NCBI GenBank assembly: GCA_023135025.1
Contig: JAGLTY010000002.1
Span: forward strand, 1 to 31,064
Length of the DNA: 31,064 nt
Source of the DNA: Bacteroidales bacterium
Lineage (GTDB): Bacteria > Bacteroidota > Bacteroidia > Bacteroidales > GCA-2748055
Reading direction: 5' to 3'
How positions within the stretch are numbered: position 1 is the first letter of the stretch; the number at the start of each line of letters is the position of its first letter. The translations under genes were made by a program, and so were the position numbers. The notes below the pieces were generated by a model, which ran no database searches, was not told the origin of the DNA, and saw nothing but the letters and a program-made list of their open reading frames with translations. Of the stretch, positions 23,186 through 30,329 are shown one piece after another.

Positions 23186-25167
23186 GAGGCTTTTTTAATA
23201 TCCTGATTGAGCACCTTGCCTATTAATTCGCTGAACTCACTCAAAATAAGAGGTTTTGAAATAATATCTTCGATTTCGTACTGTTCCATGGCATTGGAAG
23301 GGATAGAATCCTGGTAGCCTGTAATGATGATGGCCTTCAGATCCGACCTGATCTTTTTTACCTCGCCAATCAGTTCTGTTCCCATCATCTTTGGCATTGC
23401 CTGGTCGGTAACAAGAAGATCGTACTTGTAGGGATCTTCCTTGAACACCTTCAGGGCATCCTGACTATCGGTCTTTATATCAACCGTGTATCCAAGGCTC
23501 TCCAGCATTCTTTTGCCCATAAATGTAATTTCTTTTTCATCATCTACAAAAAGAATACTGCCTTTACCCCTTTTCAGCTCCTGGGAGATATCTTCATCTT
23601 CTGCATAGTGCTCCGAATGTTGAGGAAGGTGTATGATAAACGTAGAGCCTTCCCCGGGCTCACTCTCAACCATGATGGTTCCATTGTAGCTGTTTACAAT
23701 TCCGTGAACCACCGATAAACCCAGCCCGGAACCGGAGCCCACCTCCTTCTTGGTGAAGAAGGGTTCAAAGATTCGCTCAATGGTACGCTTGTCCATCCCA
23801 TGACCAGTATCAGTGATCATCAACCGTATATAGGTTCCTTTCTGGATCTTGATTGAACCATTCAACTGCCCTGCATCAATCTTTTTCTTATCAAGACTGA
23901 CCGTCAATACACCACCTTTACTCATCATGGCATGAAAGGCATTGGTACAGAGATTCATAATAATCTGGTGCATCTGGGTGGCATCAGCCAATACTGTACC
24001 ACACTCATTATCAAGCTCCTGCCGTATTTCAATATTGGAAGGAAAAGAGGCTCTTATAAGTTTCAGAACTTCAGTCACCACCCGATCCAGTCTCAACGGC
24101 TTCTTATCGAAATCGACCTGGCGGCTGAAGGTCAGAATCTGTTGTACCAGGTCCTTTCCCCTGACTGCAGCACTATTGATCTGTTCCATATCATATCTCA
24201 GCGTGCTCTCATCAGATAACTCTTCCAGTGCCATTTCGGTATACCCGAGAATGGGGGTCAGGATATTGTTAAAATCATGGGCAATTCCCCCTGCAAGTGT
24301 ACCGATCGTCTCCATCTTTTGCAACTGTACCAGCTGACCCTCCAGGTGGGTTTTCTCCTTTTCATGTCGCTTTCGGATCTCAATCTCCTTCTTCAGGTCT
24401 TTATTGGCCAAGGTAAGCTGCTGTGTACGCTCCTGCACCCTTTTCTCCAGGGCATTGTTAGCTGACTGAACCTTCTTCTGCTCCTTCTCCAGCAGAATTC
24501 TCATATAGAAATCCTTTCGAACCGATTGCTCCATATAGTAGCTGATAAACATACCGATCACATTCGCGCTGATAAAGAAAAAATTGTTATTTATCAGGAT
24601 CTGTATAGGAGTATCAGATATCCATATGGCAGCCACTTCATAAGTGGCCACGATGGACCAGCCCACAATGGTTGCATAGATAAAACGTGCCTTGATAAAG
24701 GTATAACCAATAATAAAGATCAGGATCAGACCGGCATAATATGTGTAAAGATCGGCTATGTTGGCAGCATAAATGATCATGACAATTATAGCGAGGCCTG
24801 TCAGGTACATGATCCCGGCCAGCACAAGCTGCATGTATTTTTTAAATACAGCAGTGAAAGAGAAAATAATGACCGACAACAACAGTGGACAGATAATCCC
24901 AAAACGGATAAACCAGAACATGCTTTTCAGTTCCGGCAGCAAAAGCGCATCCAGAAAAGCAAAGATCCCAAAGAAAAAGATGGAGAGTGCCAGGGAGAAT
25001 CTCATGGGTTTGAGAGAGTGGGAATAGTAATCGTTCAGGAACTTCTTCTCATACTGCCTGATCTCTCCTGAGAAGGCCAGAGTCAAACGATTCAGCTTCC
25101 AACCATCCTGACCGATAGTCGGCAACCCTAAAAGATTGCCCTGCAATATCGATTTGATTTTAAACAT
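23182..25167 (-). CDS. Six-TM hybrid histidine kinase with receiver domain
   Basis: A 661-residue membrane kinase. Six predicted helices lie near residues 55-77, 85-105, 112-135, 140-158, 163-183 and 190-213, with no sizeable periplasmic domain. A coiled-coil linker at about 220-285 leads to HisKA with H297 in GGIAHDFNN, the ATPase domain (ITDTGHGMDKRTIERIFEPF and GSGSGLGLSVV), and a C-terminal receiver with D588 in LLVTDQAMPK. This layout (six TM, HK, REC) is that of CqsS, LqsS and PhcS, which sense small diffusible signals in the membrane. The gene starts one base after the stop of a methyltransferase gene and overlaps the response regulator gene by 4 bp, so the three form one operon. Ligand identity is inferred. 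Confidence 0.9.
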   Translation of the reverse strand: MFKIKSILQGNLLGLPTIGQDGWKLNRLTLAFSGEIRQYEKKFLNDYYSHSLKPMRFSLALSIFFFGIFAFLDALLLPELKSMFWFIRFGIICPLLLSVIIFSFTAVFKKYMQLVLAGIMYLTGLAIIVMIIYAANIADLYTYYAGLILIFIIGYTFIKARFIYATIVGWSIVATYEVAAIWISDTPIQILINNNFFFISANVIGMFISYYMEQSVRKDFYMRILLEKEQKKVQSANNALEKRVQERTQQLTLANKDLKKEIEIRKRHEKEKTHLEGQLVQLQKMETIGTLAGGIAHDFNNILTPILGYTEMALEELSDESTLRYDMEQINSAAVRGKDLVQQILTFSRQVDFDKKPLRLDRVVTEVLKLIRASFPSNIEIRQELDNECGTVLADATQMHQIIMNLCTNAFHAMMSKGGVLTVSLDKKKIDAGQLNGSIKIQKGTYIRLMITDTGHGMDKRTIERIFEPFFTKKEVGSGSGLGLSVVHGIVNSYNGTIMVESEPGEGSTFIIHLPQHSEHYAEDEDISQELKRGKGSILFVDDEKEITFMGKRMLESLGYTVDIKTDSQDALKVFKEDPYKYDLLVTDQAMPKMMGTELIGEVKKIRSDLKAIIITGYQDSIPSNAMEQYEIEDIISKPLILSEFSELIGKVLNQDIKKAS

Positions 25168-25168
25168 G

Positions 25169-26071
25169 TTACGCTGCTTTAATTCTTAAAAACAGGTTCA
25201 CACCCAACTCTTCCATATCTACCTCAACCTGTTCTTCTTTGGCATCTGCTTCAAGCGCCATACGGACCAGGTCGTACTTGGACCTGTGGACCAGGTACCA
25301 GTCAGACAGCACCTCCATCAACCGCCTGGTAGGATTGCTGTGAGAGAAATTTCCAATGATAAATTCACCTCCGTCGGTAAGGTACTTATAGTACTTGCTG
25401 ATCATGTAGACAAAGTGTTTGTCTTTGAAATAATCGAAAAGGCCTGCACTCCAGATAAGGTTGTACCATTGGTAGGGTTTAAATCTTAGTACATTGATCT
25501 TGAAATATTCGATGGATTCATTGAATTCCCCGTTCTGTTCTTTTGCAAAATTGATTGCATTCTGGTCAAAATCGACCAGATCGAATTTGATTTTGCTGTC
25601 AGGATTGTTATTCAGATACTCATTCACATCCGTAGCCGGTCCCGAACCTAAAATCAGGATCCGCTTCTCTTCTCCATCCAGTTTCTCAACTTCAGCACAC
25701 CGGCGGAGAAAATAGTCCTTCCTGTTACGCACCGCATGTGCCCCCGCCTGATCCTGGAAAAACTTGTCCCAATTGGAATATTTTTCATCAGGATTCACAT
25801 ATATTCTGTAAATGTTATGGATAAGGGTAAAATCGCCTGGATACCCAAATGGTTTTACATATCCATGGCCAATCAGGGTATTCTCATTAAGAGACTCCTT
25901 GATTGCATCCCTGAAATACTCCAATTCAGAATCCTCCAGGTTGTTTATTATGGCAGTTAATTCTTTGTACTCATGTGGCTCCGGGCCACCATTTTCCACC
26001 AGTGCATAGAGGAATTTCTGGTCTTCTGCCGAGAGTTGATTGAGGGTTACAGTAGGGTGCAAAGGTTTCAT
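25169..26071 (-). CDS. SAM-dependent methyltransferase, PhcB/EF-synthase-like
   Basis: ATG 26071 gives 300 residues; a TTG at 26149 extends the frame without support. An N-terminal helical domain (1 to about 125) ends in KPFGYPGDFTLIHNIYR and then HAVRNRKDYFLRR. These two segments resemble the GYAGD and AVRxRR blocks of proteins annotated as 3-hydroxypalmitic acid methyl ester (extracellular factor) synthases. The Rossmann methyltransferase follows: ILILGSGPATDVNEYL (motif I, about 138-152), DLVDFDQNAINFA and YNLIWSAGLFDYF. In Ralstonia, PhcB makes the methyl ester signal sensed by PhcS and PhcR. Here the gene is first in an operon with a six-TM hybrid kinase and a receiver. Methyltransferase activity is well supported; the PhcB relation is a motif-based inference. 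Confidence 0.7.
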   Translation of the reverse strand: MKPLHPTVTLNQLSAEDQKFLYALVENGGPEPHEYKELTAIINNLEDSELEYFRDAIKESLNENTLIGHGYVKPFGYPGDFTLIHNIYRIYVNPDEKYSNWDKFFQDQAGAHAVRNRKDYFLRRCAEVEKLDGEEKRILILGSGPATDVNEYLNNNPDSKIKFDLVDFDQNAINFAKEQNGEFNESIEYFKINVLRFKPYQWYNLIWSAGLFDYFKDKHFVYMISKYYKYLTDGGEFIIGNFSHSNPTRRLMEVLSDWYLVHRSKYDLVRMALEADAKEEQVEVDMEELGVNLFLRIKAA

Positions 26072-26317
26072 ACTATTAATGGTTACATTAATGTTTACTA
26101 TTATTTTAAACAACTGAAAGTCTTTATTTGAGCTTAGCTCATGCCACAAAAAAGGGCTGATAACAGTTGAATTCCAAGATCATTATACGCGCCAATTCAA
26201 ATAAGTGTTTCGTTGAAGGGTCAGAATCTTCCATATTAGAATCTGTTTAAATAAGTGTACAGGATACATCTTACTTGAATCTGAGGACAAAAATCACTTT
26301 CTTTAACCTTACTGATT
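26072..26317. promoter_or_regulatory. Divergent intergenic region between the methyltransferase operon and the cytochrome fusion
   Basis: This 246-bp AT-rich gap must hold promoters for both directions. I see a TGAGC-TTA-GCTCA palindrome at 26129-26141 and two direct copies of AAATAAGTGT at 26199-26208 and 26249-26258, 50 bp apart, followed by a possible weak -7 box TACTTG near 26273. No perfect TAnnTTTG is present in either direction, and no small gene or RNA is evident. Confidence 0.35.
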
Positions 26318-27844
26318 ATGAGACGAAAAAGAAAAAAAACGGGCAGGCTATTATTCCTGTCCGGTATGGTTATTTCAGCCCTGATCATCTTCCTGGGAAA
26401 CAAAGCAGTAGTAAAAACTTCGACCGATGAATATTGTGCTTCCTGCCATATGCATCCCCAATCAACTCAGAGCTGGAAACTCTCCACCCATTACGATAAC
26501 CAACAGGGTATTCATGTGCACTGCGTGGACTGTCACCTTCCACCCCATGGCGAAGGATACCTGACCGAGAAGACTATGACAGGTCTTCGCGATATATGGG
26601 CCAAGACCTTCAAAGATCCTGAAAGCTTCAACTGGGAAGCCAAATCACAGATTGAATATGCCAAGGGACATGCCTTTGAGGCCTCCTGCATACACTGTCA
26701 CCAGAACAACTACCCACTAGGCCTTACCAAAGAGGGTCGTGAGGCGCACCTCTATTACGAGCGGCAGGCTGGTGAACTGCACTGCATCAACTGCCACATT
26801 ACCGTAGGCCACCACGACCCCAACAGGCTGCATGCAAAAAATATCGATTTTGGTATTATCGAAACTGCAGAGGTAGCGCTCTATACCGAACCAGGGGTGA
26901 TGAATGGTTTTAACAGTTTTACAGAGTATATTCCGGGATCGGCTGTGAGTTTTGAAATGGTTGCCATTCCTGGTGGCACATACCAGTTGGGAAGTCCGGA
27001 AGATGAACCGTTCCGGAACGATAACGAAGGTCCTGCCAGGGAGGTGAAGATCATCCCTTTCTTTATGGCAAAAATCGAAGTGTCATGGAGGGAATACCTG
27101 GCATTCTTTAAGCAGACCGGTGCACAGGGAAAAACGGCCGATGCGTACCTGAATGTGAACCAGGGTGATGTGGATGCCATCTCAGGTCCTACAGCTCCAT
27201 GGGGTGCCCCCGACCAGGGTTGGGGTAAGGGCTCCCTGCCAGCCATCACCATGACCCATCATGCAGCAGAGGTGTATTGCCAGTGGCTCGCCAAGATTAC
27301 CGGTAAAAAATACAGGCTTCCCACCGAAGCTGAATGGGAATATGCCGCCAGGGGAGGCACCGAAACACCTTACTTTTTCGAAGGTGATCCCAAACAGTAT
27401 GTGAAACAGGGATTACGAAACAAGCTATTTGGTGTGGATACCACCGGGATAAATAGTTACATTGCCTATATTAAAAACAGCGGATCAAGATCTATGGGAC
27501 CGGAATCGAAAATGGAGAATCCCTTCGGACTGGTGAATATGCTGGGGAATGTGGCCGAATTCTGCTCCGACCGGTATGCTGAGGATGCCTATTCCCAATA
27601 TACCAACGGACCTCTCACCGATCCCAAAGGGCCGGCAGAGGGTGAAGAACATGTGATCAGGGGAGGTTCCTATAGAGATGGTGCCGATAATGTAAGGTGT
27701 GCTTCAAGGGAGCCCACCCGAAGTGTGCCCTGGCTAAAGACCGACCCACAGATGCCCAAAAGCATCTGGTGGTATTCCGACTGTATCTCTGTTGGATTCA
27801 GAGTGGTGTGTGAATTCGAAGAGATTACGGCAGATCAACAATAA
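26318..27844 (+). CDS. NapC/NrfH-like tetraheme cytochrome c fused to SUMF1-like domain
   Basis: A 508-residue fusion. A basic N-terminus and a single helix (about 11-31) anchor it. Four haem c sites follow: CASCH 40-44, CVDCH 69-73, CIHCH 124-128 and CINCH 156-160. This matches the anchor-plus-four-haem plan of NapC/NrfH quinol dehydrogenases. Residues about 211-505 form an FGE-sulfatase (SUMF1) C-type-lectin-like fold: FEMVAIPGGTYQLGSPEDE, RLPTEAEWEYAARGG, NMLGNVAEFCSDRY and RGGSY at 448-452. The Cys pair needed for formylglycine formation is missing, while the later RCASR is kept. It probably takes electrons from menaquinol to a periplasmic partner, with the SUMF1 domain as binding or catalytic module. 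A Gfo/Idh/MocA gene follows 46 bp later. Confidence 0.88.
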   Translation: MRRKRKKTGRLLFLSGMVISALIIFLGNKAVVKTSTDEYCASCHMHPQSTQSWKLSTHYDNQQGIHVHCVDCHLPPHGEGYLTEKTMTGLRDIWAKTFKDPESFNWEAKSQIEYAKGHAFEASCIHCHQNNYPLGLTKEGREAHLYYERQAGELHCINCHITVGHHDPNRLHAKNIDFGIIETAEVALYTEPGVMNGFNSFTEYIPGSAVSFEMVAIPGGTYQLGSPEDEPFRNDNEGPAREVKIIPFFMAKIEVSWREYLAFFKQTGAQGKTADAYLNVNQGDVDAISGPTAPWGAPDQGWGKGSLPAITMTHHAAEVYCQWLAKITGKKYRLPTEAEWEYAARGGTETPYFFEGDPKQYVKQGLRNKLFGVDTTGINSYIAYIKNSGSRSMGPESKMENPFGLVNMLGNVAEFCSDRYAEDAYSQYTNGPLTDPKGPAEGEEHVIRGGSYRDGADNVRCASREPTRSVPWLKTDPQMPKSIWWYSDCISVGFRVVCEFEEITADQQ

Positions 27845-27890
27845 GAGAATTGCCTTTAAAACTATAACCTCATTAAACAATTTTTTCAAT

Positions 27891-29228
27891 ATGAAACCAA
27901 CCAAAACAACCAGCAGACGCAGATTTTTAGAAAACAGTGCGTTGGGTGCCATCGGTGTGATCGGCGCCAGCCAATTGATTAAATCATGCGCACCGGGTGA
28001 AACTACCGGTGAAGTAGTAGTACCTACCATTCTTGAAACCGCAGTAGACGGACAACCGCTGAGGGCGGGTGTAGTTGGTTGCGGTGGACGCGGCACCGGT
28101 GCCGCTCTCGATTTCCTCAATGCGGGTCCTAACCTCAGTATTGTTGCAATCGCCGACGTTTTCCAGGACCGTATTGATGGTTGCAGGAAAGAACTGAAAG
28201 AAAAGAAAGATGTTGAATTGGCCGACGCCAGTTGCTTTGTGGGATTTGATGCCTACAAGAAGCTGCTTGAAGTGGATCTGGATATTGTCATTTTAGCCAC
28301 TCCGCCTTTTTTCCGTCCCGAGCATTTCCAGGCATGTGTGGAGGCACGCAAGCACGTATTTATGGAGAAGCCCGTGGCCGTTGACCCGGTTGGGGCACGC
28401 GCTGTAATGGCTGCCTCCAAGCAGGCCGAAGCTGCAGGTTTATGTGTGGTAACCGGTACACAACGCCGTCACTCCTGGAATTACCAGAATGTGGTTGCCC
28501 GCATCAATGCAGGTATGATTGGTGAGATTGTTTCATCCAATGTGTACTGGAACCAGTCGGAACTCTGGCACAGGGAGAAGCAACCCACATGGACCGAGAT
28601 GGAATTTATGCTCAGGGACTGGGTCAACTGGACCTGGCTTTCGGGTGACCATATCGTGGAGCAACATGTTCACAATATTGATGTAAGCAACTGGTTTGTA
28701 GGGCGACATCCCGTAGAAGCAGTAGGCATGGGATCGAGACTGAGAAGGCTTACGGGTGACTGCTATGATAACTTCAGTGTGGACTTTATCTATGACAAGA
28801 GTATTCATATGCACTCCATGTGCCGACAGATCAACGACTGTGCCAACAGCGTAAGCGAACAACTCAGAGGTACCAAAGGATATACAGATTGTGAGAAAAC
28901 CATCTGGGATGCTGAAGGGAACGAATTGTATAAATATGAATCTCCAGTGGATGAAGCAGGCGAACCAACAATAAACAGCCCCTATGTACAGGAGCACATC
29001 GACCTGGTCACCGCCATCCGTACCAACAACCAGATTGTGGAAGCTGAGGAGACCGCTATTTCAGTTCTGACCGCTATTATGGGCCGAGAATCGGCCTATA
29101 CCGGTAAGAAAGTGACCTGGGAAGATATGATGGGATCTGATATGGTTCTGGGTCCCAAAGGTGAACTTACAATGGGGCCGGTCGATATAAAGGCCGTTAT
29201 TCCTATTGCAGGCTCTGCCTCCAATTAG
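27891..29228 (+). CDS. Tat-exported Gfo/Idh/MocA family oxidoreductase
   Basis: ATG 27891 gives 445 residues; a longer frame from 27792 overlaps the cytochrome fusion and is excluded. The twin-arginine signal SRRRFLENSALGAIGVIGA starts near residue 8, with a possible lipidated Cys after it (LIKSC). The NAD-binding Rossmann fold has GVVGCGGRGTGAAL, the signature EKPVAVDP near 160, and catalytic-region residues in HIVEQHVHNIDVSNW (H-x3-D). Relatives oxidise or reduce sugars, and Tat export is typical when the cofactor is tightly bound, as in glucose-fructose oxidoreductase. It is co-directional with the cytochrome fusion, so it may be an electron donor or the two may share a promoter. A strong terminator follows. 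Confidence 0.92.
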   Translation: MKPTKTTSRRRFLENSALGAIGVIGASQLIKSCAPGETTGEVVVPTILETAVDGQPLRAGVVGCGGRGTGAALDFLNAGPNLSIVAIADVFQDRIDGCRKELKEKKDVELADASCFVGFDAYKKLLEVDLDIVILATPPFFRPEHFQACVEARKHVFMEKPVAVDPVGARAVMAASKQAEAAGLCVVTGTQRRHSWNYQNVVARINAGMIGEIVSSNVYWNQSELWHREKQPTWTEMEFMLRDWVNWTWLSGDHIVEQHVHNIDVSNWFVGRHPVEAVGMGSRLRRLTGDCYDNFSVDFIYDKSIHMHSMCRQINDCANSVSEQLRGTKGYTDCEKTIWDAEGNELYKYESPVDEAGEPTINSPYVQEHIDLVTAIRTNNQIVEAEETAISVLTAIMGRESAYTGKKVTWEDMMGSDMVLGPKGELTMGPVDIKAVIPIAGSASN

Positions 29229-29266
29229 TCATTGAATGATGCACCATAAGCGGGAGTGCTAAAAAC

Positions 29267-29304
29267 AAACCGGGTCGCTCAATTATTAGGAGCGACCCGG
29301 TTTT
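29267..29304. terminator. Strong bidirectional intrinsic terminator
   Basis: Perfect arms AACCGGGTCGCTC and GAGCGACCCGGTT around an AATTATTAG loop, with a T-rich tail on the plus side and an A-tract on the other side. It separates the plus-strand oxidoreductase gene from the opposing isomerase gene. Confidence 0.9.
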
Positions 29305-29342
29305 CTTTCTTTCTGATTTGAGAGACGCTCTCAATTGATTTC

Positions 29343-30269
29343 TTAAAACTGATCCACTTTGGCGTAGGCCTCAATAACGGCCAGCTCTCCCTCCTTACCT
29401 TTCACGGAATTTCCGTGTTCCATTCCCACAATACCGGTGAATCCCTTCTCATGGATATGCTTGAATACATTTAGGTAGTTGATCTCCCCGGTGGTCGGCT
29501 CTTTCCTGCCCGGGTTATCGCCCACCTGGAAGTAGGCAATCTCATCCCAGGCCAGATCCATATTGGGAATCAGGTTCCCTTCGTGGATCTGCTGATGATA
29601 AAGGTCATCCAGGATCTTACAGGCTGGACTATCAACTGCCCTGCAGATCTGGTATCCCTGTGGGATCTTATTCAGAAACAGGCCGGGATGGTCCCTGAAA
29701 TTAAGGGGTTCCAGCACCATGGTCAGCTCATGCGGCTCCAGAATCGCACTGGCACGTCTAAGGGTATTGATTACATTGGCTGTCTGATACCCCATATCCT
29801 TTCGCAAATCAACAAATCCGGGAACCACAGTCATCCAACGGGCATTGACCCTTTTGGCCACCTCAACCGACTCTTTGATCTCTTTCAGGAATTGGTCCAG
29901 TTTTTCCATATTTCCGCTGGTAAGGCTGGGTTCTTTCCAGTAAATGGTATGGGCCACAAAAACTCCCATCTCCATTCCCAGGTTGGCCATCTTGCCGGCA
30001 ATCTTCTCTTGCATGGAGATCTCTCTTCCCTTCATACCATTATCTTCCATGGCGGTAAATCCCGCATCTGCCATAAACTGGAGCTGGTCCAGAAGGTCAT
30101 CCCCTGCTGAATGTTTAAACATTCCAAAATGAGGGGCATATTTCAGTTTAAATTGATGTTTACCTGCAGAAGACATTGCTGACGAAGCTGCAGAGGCGTG
30201 TGCCATTCCACCGGTTACAATGGCTCCGGTGACCACAGCACTACTTTTAAGAAAAGATCTGCGTTGCAT
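29343..30269 (-). CDS. Tat-exported TIM-barrel sugar isomerase/epimerase (hydroxypyruvate isomerase-like)
   Basis: A 308-residue protein starting MQRRSFLKSSAVVTGAIVTGG, a twin-arginine signal. The barrel belongs to the AP-endonuclease-2/xylose-isomerase-like family: LQFMADAGFTAMEDNGMKG, a mid-domain MVLEPLNFRDHPGLFL and QVGDNPGRKEPTTGEINY (both with metal-ligand residues), and a last strand GIVGMEHGNS carrying the C-terminal Glu. Hydroxypyruvate-isomerase-like members act on small keto acids or sugars. Bacteroidota exported members often sit with Gfo/Idh/MocA and DUF1080 genes in 3-keto-sugar metabolism. It faces the Gfo/Idh/MocA gene across a terminator, and a GT2 gene lies 60 bp upstream on its own strand. 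Confidence 0.87.
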   Translation of the reverse strand: MQRRSFLKSSAVVTGAIVTGGMAHASAASSAMSSAGKHQFKLKYAPHFGMFKHSAGDDLLDQLQFMADAGFTAMEDNGMKGREISMQEKIAGKMANLGMEMGVFVAHTIYWKEPSLTSGNMEKLDQFLKEIKESVEVAKRVNARWMTVVPGFVDLRKDMGYQTANVINTLRRASAILEPHELTMVLEPLNFRDHPGLFLNKIPQGYQICRAVDSPACKILDDLYHQQIHEGNLIPNMDLAWDEIAYFQVGDNPGRKEPTTGEINYLNVFKHIHEKGFTGIVGMEHGNSVKGKEGELAVIEAYAKVDQF

Positions 30270-30329
30270 AGGATAAGTTTTATTAAGTTGAAAGTTGGTT
30301 CGAAGAACTTAAAAGTAACAAATTATTCC

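Noticed and set aside
24526..25071. 181-codon plus-strand frame opposite the histidine kinase membrane domain
   Set aside because: Antisense shadow of six membrane helices, rich in His and Asp as expected from reverse-strand hydrophobic codons.
26318..27844. Sulfatase-activating formylglycine-generating enzyme
   Set aside because: The catalytic cysteine pair is absent and there is no sulfatase gene in the window.
29583..30110. 175-codon plus-strand frame opposite the TIM-barrel isomerase gene
   Set aside because: Antisense shadow of a gene with Tat signal and barrel motifs.
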